Part shown: positions 8,190 to 15,844 of the stretch, one piece after another
How positions within the stretch are numbered: position 1 is the stretch's first letter
How the letters are laid out: the number at the start of each line of letters is the position of its first letter
Assembly: GCF_025685645.1 (NCBI RefSeq)
Contig: NZ_JAGSYF010000001.1
Location: forward strand, 124,001-188,000
Source: Edaphobacter bradus
GTDB lineage: Bacteria > Acidobacteriota > Terriglobia > Terriglobales > Acidobacteriaceae
DNA length: 64,000 bases
Direction: 5' to 3'
Translations under genes and position numbers: made by a program
Notes under the pieces: generated by a model
The model's database searches: none
What the model was told of the DNA's origin: nothing
What the model saw: the letters and a program-made list of their open reading frames with translations, nothing else

Positions 8190-8897
8190 ATGATCAGGTT
8201 GAAGAAGCTTCATGTGATTGCGTGCGGACTGGCTTTGATCGCCAGTTCCCTGGCGGCTTTTGGAGCAACAGATAAGGAAAAGCTAACGCAGCGGATGAAC
8301 GATGCCAGCGCCGTCATTACGCAGGTTATGGCTGCCCCGGACAAGGCGATTCCATCGGGCATTCTATCTGACGCCAAGTGTGTCGTGGTTATTCCAAGTT
8401 ACAAGAAGGGCGCGTTCATCCTAGGGGCGGAGTATGGTCAAGGCGTCGCAACATGTCGCACACCGAGGGGGTGGAGCGCTCCAGTGTGTGTGCAACTGGA
8501 GGGCGGTAGCCTGGGCTTCCAGATTGGCGGTCAGGCGACGGACCTTATTCTGATTGCCATGAACGATCAGGGATTGCAGGCCATGTTGAAGAACAAGTTC
8601 AAGGTTGGCGCGGATGCTGCGGCATCAGCAGGCCCGGTAGGCCGGGACGCGAAGGCGGGAACCGACTGGAAGTTGAACGCAGAGTTCCTGACGTATTCGC
8701 GCAGCAAGGGCTTGTTTGCAGGTATCGACCTGGATGGCACGGTGCTGTCGCAGAATGAGGACGACACCAAAGTGTTGTATGGCGCGGGCATTCCGTTTGA
8801 GACGATCCTGAAGGGAAACCAGGCGACCCCGATGGAGGCCCGTCCTTTTGTGCGAACCGTGGCAAAGTACTTTGTTGTGGCCAAGAGCACGAAGTAA
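8190..8897 (+). CDS. Secreted SYLF-domain (YSC84-type) lipid-binding protein
   Basis: The product has 235 residues. Residues 1-25 form a Sec signal peptide (hydrophobic VIACGLALIASSLAAFGA). The rest is a SYLF/Ysc84 domain, recognised from AIPSGILSDAKCVVVIPSYKKGAFILGAEYGQGVATCRT and GGSLGFQIGGQATDLILIAMN. SYLF domains bind phosphoinositides in eukaryotes; the bacterial proteins are periplasmic or outer-membrane associated and of unknown role. It stands between two Rho-independent terminators and so is probably monocistronic. Confidence 0.85.
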   Translation: MIRLKKLHVIACGLALIASSLAAFGATDKEKLTQRMNDASAVITQVMAAPDKAIPSGILSDAKCVVVIPSYKKGAFILGAEYGQGVATCRTPRGWSAPVCVQLEGGSLGFQIGGQATDLILIAMNDQGLQAMLKNKFKVGADAAASAGPVGRDAKAGTDWKLNAEFLTYSRSKGLFAGIDLDGTVLSQNEDDTKVLYGAGIPFETILKGNQATPMEARPFVRTVAKYFVVAKSTK

Positions 8898-8945
8898 ATC
8901 GAATCTTGTTTCGAAGGTGGAGTTGAAGTAGAACGGTAAAGGCAG

Positions 8946-8973
8946 GGGCGGCCGAATGGCCGCCCTCTCTTTT
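8946..8973 (+). terminator. Rho-independent terminator after SYLF gene
   Basis: GGGCGGCC (8946-8953), loop GAAT, GGCCGCCC (8958-8965), then TCTCTTTT. Confidence 0.85.
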
Positions 8974-8986
8974 GATTTGAATACGG

Positions 8987-9949
8987 ATGGGCCAGACGAA
9001 GGATTTGAGCGAAGTCAGCCAGAGAGAGCTTCCTAAGGAACGGGTTAATCTCCGTGAGACGGTGGAGTTCGCGGCGGTGTGGGTGCTGGTTCATGCGATG
9101 GGATTGTTGCCCCGCAGGCTGGCACGATGGGTGGGCGCTGGGATTGGCTGGGCAGCATATGAGGCCCTGGGGAGACTGAGGCGAGTAGGGCTGAGGAATC
9201 TGCAGCTTGCCTTTCCAGAGATGGGAGTGGAAGAGCGGGAGCGGACGCTGCGAGCGGTCTACAGAAATCTCGGCTGGTTGCTGGCGGAGTTCTGCCTGAT
9301 GCCTGGTTACAGGGCCGAGCAGGCCAGCCGGTTTATCCGGTATGAGGGGTTGGAGAACTATTTAGCGGCGCGCGACAAGGGCAAGGGCGTTCTGATACTC
9401 ACGGGGCATCTGGGGGCGTGGGAGCTTTCGAGCTTCTATCACTCGCTGATGGGGTATCCGATGGCGATGGTGATACGGCGGCTGGATAATTCGCTGGTGG
9501 ATATGTTCGTCAACCGGATCCGGTGCATGCATGGCAACAGGGTGATTCATAAGGACGACTTTGCGCGCGGGTTGATTGCGTCGATGCGGGGAGGCGAGAC
9601 CGTCGGGTTTCTGATGGATACGAATATGACTCCGCCGCAGGGGGTGTTTGTGCCGTACTTCGGTGTGATGGCGTGCACGGCTGCGGGAATGGCGAGAGTG
9701 GCAGCGAAGACAGGAGCAGCGGTGGTGCCGGGATTTCTGCTGTGGGAGAAGAGTGAAGAGAAGTATGTGCTTCGCTTCGGCGAGGAACTGAAGGTGGTGG
9801 ATACGGGCGATGCCGAGCAGGATGCGGTGACGAATACGGCGGCGTTTACAGCAGTGATTGAGTCGTACGTGCGGCGGTATCCTGACCAGTGGCTGTGGAT
9901 GCACCGGCGCTGGAAGACGCGGCCGGCGGGAGATGAGGCGATCTACTGA
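8987..9949 (+). CDS. LpxL/HtrB-like lysophospholipid acyltransferase
   Basis: This 320-residue protein belongs to the late lipid A acyltransferase family, inner-membrane enzymes that add a secondary acyl chain to lipid A. A hydrophobic N-terminal segment (about 23-40) anchors it. The catalytic H-x4-E motif is [12 protein letters not shown] near residues 138-149, followed by the family pattern [25 protein letters not shown]. The C-terminal [16 protein letters not shown] is characteristic. Its stop overlaps the lpxD start (TGATG), so the two are translationally coupled. It could acylate another glycolipid, but the lpxD partner favours lipid A. Confidence 0.85.
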   Translation: MGQTKDLSEVSQRELPKERVNLRETVEFAAVWVLVHAMGLLPRRLARWVGAGIGWAAYEALGRLRRVGLRNLQLAFPEMGVEERERTLRAVYRNLGWLLAEFCLMPGYRAEQASRFIRYEGLENYLAARDKGKGVLILTGHLGAWELSSFYHSLMGYPMAMVIRRLDNSLVDMFVNRIRCMHGNRVIHKDDFARGLIASMRGGETVGFLMDTNMTPPQGVFVPYFGVMACTAAGMARVAAKTGAAVVPGFLLWEKSEEKYVLRFGEELKVVDTGDAEQDAVTNTAAFTAVIESYVRRYPDQWLWMHRRWKTRPAGDEAIY

Positions 9950-10869
9950 TGGCGGCGATGCGTGAGGTGGCGGAGTGGGTTGGGGCAGAGGCCCTATCGC
10001 TTTCGGGTGATGTTGTGCGGGTTTCGGGACTTGATGCGGCTGGGGCCGATGCCGTGGTGTTTGCGGTCGATGAGGCTGCGCTGGCCGAGGCGCTGAAGAC
10101 GAAGGCCGGGGTAATTCTGGCCCACCGGAGGCTCAGGGAGCGGACGGAGGATGCCCGGATTCTGTGGGTGGCGGATCCGAGGTACGCGTTTGCTGTGGTT
10201 GCGAAGAGGCTTGGCGGGAAGGGATTTACGGCTGGGGTGCATCCGACGGCGGTGGTGGGCGAAGACGTTGGGATCGGCGAGGGGAGTGTGGTTGGGCCGG
10301 GCGTGGTGCTGGGGGATCGCGTGCAAATCGGCAGGGATTGCAACATTCAGGCGAATGTGACGATCTATGCGGACGCGGTGCTGGGGGATCGCGTCGTAGT
10401 GCAGGCAGGAGCGGTGCTGGGGGCGACGGGGTTTGGGTATGCACGGAGCGCGGAGACGGGAGAGTATGTGATCTTCCCGCAACAGGGACGGCTGGTGGTG
10501 GAGGATGATGTCGAGATTGGGGCGAATACGACGATCGATCGCGGGGCTCTTGGGGAGACGAGGATCGGGCGAGGGACGAAGATCGACAATCTGGTGCACA
10601 TCGGACATAACTGCCTGATCGGAAAGAATGTTGTGATTGCGGCGCAGACGGGGATCTCGGGGTCGAGCGTAGTGGAGGATGGCGCGGTGCTGGGCGGGCA
10701 GGTGGGGATAGGGGACCATGCGACGGTGGGTGAAGGAGTGATTCTGGGTGGCGGGGCTGGGGTCCTGAGCGGGAAGAAGATGCGCGGGAAGGGCGAGGTC
10801 TTCTGGGGGCGGCCGGCGCGTCCTCTGAAAGAATATTTGAGGGATCTGGCTCGGTTGCGGAAGGGTTAG
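9949..10869 (+). CDS. lpxD: UDP-3-O-acylglucosamine N-acyltransferase
   Basis: LpxD N-acylates UDP-3-O-acyl-glucosamine with a hydroxyacyl-ACP, the third step of lipid A synthesis. The 306-residue protein has a short N-terminal LpxD domain (about 1-95), then a left-handed beta-helix of hexapeptide repeats from [19 protein letters not shown] (about 101) to about 275. The catalytic His lies in [15 protein letters not shown]. The C-terminal helical region ([19 protein letters not shown]) is the ACP-contacting tail. It is somewhat shorter than the ~340 of the E. coli enzyme. It forms an operon with the LpxL-like gene, and a P-loop gene follows by 23 bp. Confidence 0.92.
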   Translation: MAAMREVAEWVGAEALSLSGDVVRVSGLDAAGADAVVFAVDEAALAEALKTKAGVILAHRRLRERTEDARILWVADPRYAFAVVAKRLGGKGFTAGVHPTAVVGEDVGIGEGSVVGPGVVLGDRVQIGRDCNIQANVTIYADAVLGDRVVVQAGAVLGATGFGYARSAETGEYVIFPQQGRLVVEDDVEIGANTTIDRGALGETRIGRGTKIDNLVHIGHNCLIGKNVVIAAQTGISGSSVVEDGAVLGGQVGIGDHATVGEGVILGGGAGVLSGKKMRGKGEVFWGRPARPLKEYLRDLARLRKG

Positions 10870-10892
10870 GAGCCGGGCGCAGGCGGTGCGAG

Positions 10893-11513
10893 ATGGCGGT
10901 TGTTGTGGTAGGCGGGCAGTCGCAGAATGTGGGGAAGACGAGCGTGGTGGCGGGGTTGATCGCCGCAATGCCGGAGATGCGGTGGACGGCATTCAAACTG
11001 ACGCTGTTCGGGCATGGGATGTGTTCGGCAAATGGAGAGCCTTGCGACTGCGAGACGGCGGAGCATACCGTCGCGGTGAGTGAGGAGCGGGATTCGAATA
11101 CGGGGACGGACTCGGCGCGGTTTCTGGCGGCGGGGGCGGTGCGGTCGCTGTGGGTGAGGACGCGCACGGGCGATCTGGCGGAGGCGATGCCACGGATACG
11201 GAAGGAGTTAGAGGGGGCAGAGAATGCGATCTTCGAGTCGAACAGTATCTTGCGGTTTCTGCGGCCTGATCTGTACCTGAGCGTGGTGGACCCGGGGGTG
11301 TGGGACTTCAAGGAGTCGGCGCGGTTGTATCTGGACCGTGCGGATGCGGTTCTGGTTCCGGAGGGCGTGCTGGGAAGGCCGGAGTGGAACGGAGTGTCGC
11401 TGAAACTGGTGGAGGGAAAGCCGGTACTGCCGATGCGGCCTCCGGTGTATGTGACAGAGGAAGTGGTGGGGTTTGTGGCAGAGCGACTAGGACTTAGAAA
11501 AAAGGCATGGTGA
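10893..11513 (+). CDS. P-loop protein of unknown function, linked to lpxD
   Basis: This 206-residue protein opens with a strand and nucleotide-binding loop, MAVVVVGGQSQNVGKTSVVA. The Walker A pattern is atypical, with one extra residue between the first Gly pair and GKT. A Cys cluster MCSANGEPCDCETAEHT follows at about 43-59 and is unlike standard GTPases. The general look recalls MobB-type or dethiobiotin-synthase-like P-loop proteins (KLTLFGHG, FESNSILRFLRPDLYLSVVD), but I do not assign either. It is 23 bp after lpxD on the same strand and probably cotranscribed. A metal- or cofactor-handling GTPase is one speculation prompted by the Cys residues. Confidence 0.6.
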   Translation: MAVVVVGGQSQNVGKTSVVAGLIAAMPEMRWTAFKLTLFGHGMCSANGEPCDCETAEHTVAVSEERDSNTGTDSARFLAAGAVRSLWVRTRTGDLAEAMPRIRKELEGAENAIFESNSILRFLRPDLYLSVVDPGVWDFKESARLYLDRADAVLVPEGVLGRPEWNGVSLKLVEGKPVLPMRPPVYVTEEVVGFVAERLGLRKKAW

Positions 11514-11769
11514 GCAGCAATCCAGATGACAGGGCAACGGCGTCTCTCCAGAGAGAGGCAGGCGCGACGTGGCTGTTTCATGACAAAGGATTGACAAACG
11601 GCGGAAGCGGGATGCGAGAGACTCAAGTTGCACGACTGGTTAGCGGCTTGGGTCAGGTACATGTGTTTTTTCGTCAGTATTTTCAGTAATGTATTGATGA
11701 GTTTTGCACTGGTTGGATAGCGCAGGGGCAGATTTCGGGGCTACACTCCATCTACTGAAGACGTGCGAT

Positions 11770-12996
11770 ATGGATACGCAAACGCTTGTGATTGCGAATG
11801 CGCTGCTCTTCGCGCTCTATGCCGGCGTGATGCTGGTGAACGCGCGCGTGGTCGGGGGGACGCGCGGCGCGATGTGTTTTGCGGCCTCGAGCCTGTGCTG
11901 CGGCGCGGCGATGCTGCTGGTAGGCGTGCAGTGGCTGCGGATCGCTCCGGTGGGTCTTGTGCAGGCGGTAACGGCGATTCTTGCAGTGCTGGGCCTGATT
12001 CTGCTGCATCAGAGCTTTGCCGAACTTCTGGATCGCGGGCCGATATTGCGTTGGGTTCAGTCCGGAACGGTGGGGCTGGTTCATGTAATCGCTGGGCTGC
12101 TGATCCTGGTGCCATCGATGGCCCCGAAGCTTGAGGCGGTGCTCTACGTAATGCTCGGCCTGCAGTTGGCTGCGATCTCGGCGGTGGTGCTTCGGTTTTC
12201 GGCTGAGGATACGAGGCTGGCGGGATGGCTGACGGGCCTGGCGCTGTCTGCGTTCGCGGTGATTCAGTTTGTGCGAGCGGACGTGATGACGCGATATGGT
12301 ACGCCGGCATATGCGATCCAGTCGCAGCAGATCAACCAGATATGGCTCGTGGGCGGGCTGATCACGAACGCTGCGGTTGCGTTTGGCTTTATGGCGCTGT
12401 CTACGGCAAGGCTGCGGGCGGACCTGCTTTGGCGGGCGCAGGTGGATGAACTGTCGGGATTGCTTAACAGATGGGCGCTGAAGCGTTTTGCGACGCAAGA
12501 GATTCAGCGATGCAAGAGATCGAGGGGCACGCTCGCAATGATGATGATGGATCTCGACGGACTGAAGGAAGTCAACGACTCGAGGGGACATGCCTGTGGC
12601 GATGTGGTGCTGCAGGCGGTGGCGGGCGTGCTGCAGGAGACGGTCCGGGCGCAGGATTCGGTGGGAAGAATTGGGGGCGACGAGTTCTGCGTGCTGCTGC
12701 CGGAGACGACGCTGGATGAGGCGATGGCGGTGGCGGAGCGGTTGAGGGAGCGGGTCGAGATGCTGGTAATCCAGTATCTCGGCGATACGGTGAGGGTGAG
12801 TATGAGCGTGGGGGTGACGTCGTCGGATGTCTCGGGACTGGTGTGGCAGGCGCTGGTGGATCATAGTGACTCCGCCCTCTATTCGGCCAAGCGAAATGGC
12901 AGAAACAAGGTGGTCGCGGCCGCAATGAGGGACCTGCCGATTCGTCCTTACGGAGAGAGGGGCGAGAGCGTCATGGCTGCGCGGCGTAGCTCGTGA
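11770..12996 (+). CDS. Membrane diguanylate cyclase (GGDEF)
   Basis: The start is taken at ATG 11770, giving 408 residues beginning MDTQTLVIANALLFALYAG. About seven transmembrane segments fill residues 1-215 and form a sensory membrane module of no named type. A GGDEF domain occupies about 235-400. The active-site motif is GRIGGDEFCVLLPE, with GGDEF at about 301-305. It is preceded by RAQD exactly five residues upstream, which is an intact RxxD inhibitory site. The protein should therefore make c-di-GMP from GTP and be product-inhibited. No EAL or HD-GYP partner adjoins; the YajQ gene at 20365 is a possible c-di-GMP receptor but is not linked by operon. Confidence 0.9.
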   Translation: MDTQTLVIANALLFALYAGVMLVNARVVGGTRGAMCFAASSLCCGAAMLLVGVQWLRIAPVGLVQAVTAILAVLGLILLHQSFAELLDRGPILRWVQSGTVGLVHVIAGLLILVPSMAPKLEAVLYVMLGLQLAAISAVVLRFSAEDTRLAGWLTGLALSAFAVIQFVRADVMTRYGTPAYAIQSQQINQIWLVGGLITNAAVAFGFMALSTARLRADLLWRAQVDELSGLLNRWALKRFATQEIQRCKRSRGTLAMMMMDLDGLKEVNDSRGHACGDVVLQAVAGVLQETVRAQDSVGRIGGDEFCVLLPETTLDEAMAVAERLRERVEMLVIQYLGDTVRVSMSVGVTSSDVSGLVWQALVDHSDSALYSAKRNGRNKVVAAAMRDLPIRPYGERGESVMAARRSS

Positions 12997-13017
12997 TGCG
13001 GAGTGCGGTGGTGAGAT

Positions 13018-13776
13018 TCAGATCGATTGGACGGGCAGGAGCATGAGGTCGTCGATGAGGCCGACCTCTTTCTGGACAAAGGGCTCTGCATAGCGCACTC
13101 CCGCGAGCAGGCCGTAGTGGCGCGCAGTGGCGAAGGTGCGCTCGCGAATGTCTTCCTCGGGGACGAAGAGAGCGCCTCCGGTGGACTGCGCGGCGTACTG
13201 GGAGCGATAGGTGAGGAGCGACTGGAGCCTCTGCTCTATATAGGGTGTGATGTCGACGACGAAGGAGGGGCGGACGTCGGCGTAGAGCGAGGCGTAGAGG
13301 ATCTTGTAGGGGCGGTGCGGAGCGAGTTTTCCTGCGTCCGGGATATCTACCTTGGCGAGCCCGCTGACGAAGCAGGCCTCATAACCCAGCGTGGCCGTGG
13401 TGTAGTGGTCGGGGTGGCGACCTTGCCAATAGGGCAGGATGACGACGCGGGGCCGCAGGCGGCGGAGGACAGCGGCGAGTTTGAGGCGGTTCTCGTAAGT
13501 GTTCTGGACGTTGCCGTCGGGAAGGTCCAGAGCCTCACGGTGGGCGACGTTGAGGATGCTCGCGGCGGCTGCGGCTTCAGCAGCGCGATCGGCGGCGGTC
13601 CCGCGAGTTCCGGACTCGCCCTGTGTGAGGTCGAGGATTCCGGTGCGCCAGCCGCGAGCCTGCATTGCGAGGAGGGTTCCGCCGCAGGTCTGCTCGACGT
13701 CGTCACGGTGCGCGGCGATGGCGAGGATGTCGACGAGGCAGGGAGTAGGGAGTAGGGAGTAGGGAGTAGAGGGCAT
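13018..13776 (-). CDS. bshB1: Bacillithiol biosynthesis deacetylase BshB1
   Basis: BshB1 is a zinc-dependent LmbE-family deacetylase that converts GlcNAc-malate to GlcN-malate in bacillithiol synthesis. Family motifs are AIAAHRDDVEQTCGG (metal site; the usual Pro after His is Arg here), GESGTRGTAADRAAEA and PYWQGRHPDHYTT. The length of 252 is normal once about 14 leading residues are discounted. Those residues (YSLLPTP-type) are encoded by four copies of a 7-bp repeat, and no other start codon lies between the repeat and the metal site. It follows the four-helix-bundle gene by 6 bp. The other bsh genes are not in the window. Confidence 0.88.
   Translation of the reverse strand: MPSTPYSLLPTPCLVDILAIAAHRDDVEQTCGGTLLAMQARGWRTGILDLTQGESGTRGTAADRAAEAAAAASILNVAHREALDLPDGNVQNTYENRLKLAAVLRRLRPRVVILPYWQGRHPDHYTTATLGYEACFVSGLAKVDIPDAGKLAPHRPYKILYASLYADVRPSFVVDITPYIEQRLQSLLTYRSQYAAQSTGGALFVPEEDIRERTFATARHYGLLAGVRYAEPFVQKEVGLIDDLMLLPVQSI
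13739..13770. repeat. Left 32-bp heptamer-built inverted repeat, inside 5' end of bshB1
   Basis: Four perfect GGGAGTA units (13741-13768) are framed by CA and GA. The 32 bp match the reverse complement of 14142-14173 at 27 positions. They bracket the four-helix-bundle gene and supply codons 3-13 of bshB1. Confidence 0.75.
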
Positions 13777-13782
13777 AGTGGC

Positions 13783-14133
13783 CTATAGTTTAGCGACTAG
13801 AGAATTCAGCATCTTCGCCACTTCGTTGGAAGGGCTTTCCGCTTCTCTTAAGAGTCCAGGATCTCCATAGCCGAGTTCGACTGCGATGAAGAGCTGTGTT
13901 TGTAATTCGAGGTTCGAACCTCGGGCTATGCCCAGAAACTGCTTGTACTCACCCTTGGAGTTGCGGCCATAACCTTCGGCTATGCTGCTGGCCACGGAGA
14001 CTGCGGCGCGGCGCATTTGACTCGTCAGGCCAAATAGCTCTTCTTTCGGGAAACCTGTCGTAACGCGGTAGATGCCGAGAGTCATTTGGACGGCACGCTG
14101 CCAGACCTTGAGGTCACGGTAAGACTCCACCAT
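13783..14133 (-). CDS. Four-helix-bundle protein (23S rRNA intervening-sequence protein family)
   Basis: The 116-residue product matches the small family first found inside 23S rRNA intervening sequences: YRDLKVWQRAVQMTLGIYRVT, FPKEELFGLTSQMRRAAVSVASSIAEGYGR and a later GSNLELQTQLFIAVELGY. Members fold as four-helix bundles and assemble into small oligomers, and their function is not established. Here the gene lies outside rRNA between bshB1 and a lipoprotein gene, and is bounded by 32-bp imperfect inverted repeats made of degenerate heptamers. This suggests that it moved as a cassette. Confidence 0.88.
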   Translation of the reverse strand: MVESYRDLKVWQRAVQMTLGIYRVTTGFPKEELFGLTSQMRRAAVSVASSIAEGYGRNSKGEYKQFLGIARGSNLELQTQLFIAVELGYGDPGLLREAESPSNEVAKMLNSLVAKL

Positions 14134-14141
14134 CGTTGTCT

Positions 14142-14173
14142 TCTACTCCCCACACCCTATTCCGTACACCCTG
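14142..14173. repeat. Right 32-bp heptamer-built inverted repeat
   Basis: The complement reads as CA then units GGGTGTA, CGGAATA, GGGTGTG, GGGAGTA, then GA. The last 9 bp (TCTACTCCC on +) are a perfect inverse of the left repeat. It begins four bases past the stop codon of the lipoprotein gene. Confidence 0.7.
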
Positions 14174-14177
14174 TTTT

Positions 14178-15650
14178 TTAGTTGGCGTCGTTGGTAATGG
14201 CGTCCATGTAGGCAGTGTCGAGTGCGGTGCCCTGGACGGTGATGAGACTGTTGTCGATCTCAGAGCCGTCGGTGGTGTGGAAGGCGTGAACCTGGCCACC
14301 GTAGGCGGTATAGACCTTGTGGAGGTTCTGGACCCAGCAGAGACCGGTGAGGTCGCCGTAGTAGTACTGGTTCTGGTTGGTGTTGGGATAGGGGACGGAG
14401 GACGCGGAGTCCTTCGGATTGACGTTAGGGACGATGGAGGCGGTCTTGGCGCCGAGGTCGAAGCGGGTGAGGCAGTTGTAGTTCAGGCCAAGCTTCTGCC
14501 GCTCGCCGGTAGCGCAGGACTGCGAGCCGATCCAGAGAGTGTTGTCGTCGGCGAAGAGGAGCTTTGAATGGTAGCCGTCGGAGATGGAGTACTTGCCGGT
14601 GACGGTATTGGTGGCCAGGCTCATGATGGAGAGGTAGCCGGTAAAGAGGCCATCGGGCTGAAGCTGCTGGCCGGCGATGTAGAGGTTTGTGCCGTCTGCG
14701 AGGACGGTCGTCGCTCCGCCAGGGACAGCGACGCTTCCGGTGACTGGCGAGGGGTACGGAGTGGAGGTGGGGTAGTTGGTGACCTCAAGGTTGCCCTGCT
14801 GCAGGATCGTGAGGCCGGACGTGTTGCCTCCGCACTCGGAGCCGCAGTCGAGGACATACGCGGTGGTTCCGTCGAGGGAGAAGTAGGCTCCGACGGGGCG
14901 GTCGAGGCTGGGCGAGGTCGGGCTGTCAGGGACGGGAACGACGCAGTAGACCGGGAGGTTCACCGGCTGGCAATCGACAGCGCCGGGGACGGCAGGCTGA
15001 TTGGCGTTGTTGTTGAGGTGAACGAGCCGGTAAAGCGTGTTGGAGTTGCGGACCATGGCGAGCACGACAGTGTCGCCCTGGTTGGCGGCTACCTTGTAGA
15101 CGTTGGGCAGGCTGAGGACGTAGGACTTGCCGGTGGCGTTGTCGATGACGACGAACTCGCCGAGGGATTCGATGGCTCCGTAGACGTGCGCGAAGCCGAA
15201 GGGAACGGCGACGTCGGCGGCCTTGGCGGGCAGCGTGCCGCCGGAACCGCGGGTGGACTCTTTGCCGTAGTCGATGATGTTAAGGCTGCCATCGGAGCTG
15301 GAGTAGACGTAGCCTATGACCTGCTCAGGGAAATTGAAGATGCGGTTCGGAAACCCAGAGGCATAACCAGAGATGGAGAAGCTGGGGATGGTGTTCTGGA
15401 CGTTCATGCGGATGTCGCGCAGGCTATCGAGGATCTGAAGACTTCCGGAGCTCCCGTTGGCTGTGACCGAGACCATGACACGGTTCGCCAACCTGCTGGG
15501 TGGAATGGGACGGTTGGCAAAGGTGTACGTGGGGAACTTGTAATAGTTGTGGCCACCGCAGGAACTCAGGGTAAGGCAAGAGACGGCGATCAGGAAGCCC
15601 AGAACGAACCGGGCGCCGAGAGACTGGGAAAAGAGACTGCGATTCTTCAA
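14178..15650 (-). CDS. Lipoprotein, probably beta-propeller-like, function unknown
   Basis: This protein has about 490 residues. The TTG at the complement of 15648-15650 is preferred because it gives a compact lipoprotein signal (KNRSLFSQSLGARFVLGF...LTLSSC) and has GGAG upstream. An ATG at 15698 would add 16 residues. After Cys the chain is rich in beta-strand and Gly/Ser/Thr-rich blocks of the type SLNIIDYGKES, SLGEFVVIDNATGKSYVLSLPN and TTAYVLDCGSECGG. This resembles serial blades of a YVTN-like propeller, and its Cys residues may form disulfides. No catalytic motif is seen. A cell-surface or periplasmic binding or scaffold role is inferred only. Confidence 0.6.
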   Translation of the reverse strand: MKNRSLFSQSLGARFVLGFLIAVSCLTLSSCGGHNYYKFPTYTFANRPIPPSRLANRVMVSVTANGSSGSLQILDSLRDIRMNVQNTIPSFSISGYASGFPNRIFNFPEQVIGYVYSSSDGSLNIIDYGKESTRGSGGTLPAKAADVAVPFGFAHVYGAIESLGEFVVIDNATGKSYVLSLPNVYKVAANQGDTVVLAMVRNSNTLYRLVHLNNNANQPAVPGAVDCQPVNLPVYCVVPVPDSPTSPSLDRPVGAYFSLDGTTAYVLDCGSECGGNTSGLTILQQGNLEVTNYPTSTPYPSPVTGSVAVPGGATTVLADGTNLYIAGQQLQPDGLFTGYLSIMSLATNTVTGKYSISDGYHSKLLFADDNTLWIGSQSCATGERQKLGLNYNCLTRFDLGAKTASIVPNVNPKDSASSVPYPNTNQNQYYYGDLTGLCWVQNLHKVYTAYGGQVHAFHTTDGSEIDNSLITVQGTALDTAYMDAITNDAN

Positions 15651-15844
15651 CGGAACGAACTCCAACCTGAGCGCTGCGGCGCGTGGCATTGGCCGCACGC
15701 AGTATCGGTTGAGTATAACAAAGCGCCGTGTTTTCAGGGCTGGAGGCGGCTTTGCGATGGGCGCTCACAAGGCGGAGAAAGAGAAGGGTTTGGAGCGGCC
15801 TGATGCCGTGGCCTAAGATAGAACAAACTAGCCTGGAGACAAAG

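Noticed and set aside
10226..11662. Long - strand frame of 478 codons
   Set aside because: It is antisense to lpxD and the P-loop gene, Ser/Pro/Arg-rich, without any family feature.
11507..11689. 60-codon frame after the P-loop gene
   Set aside because: It starts inside the previous gene, has no domain or coding bias, and probably overlaps the promoter region of the diguanylate cyclase gene.
13741..13768. Possible CRISPR-like or minisatellite array
   Set aside because: The repeats are contiguous 7-mers without spacers, and no cas gene is present.
14568..15803. Long + strand frame of 411 codons
   Set aside because: It is antisense to the lipoprotein gene at 14178-15650, has Gly/Val/Asp-rich composition with no domain, and mirrors the C-ending codons of the real gene.
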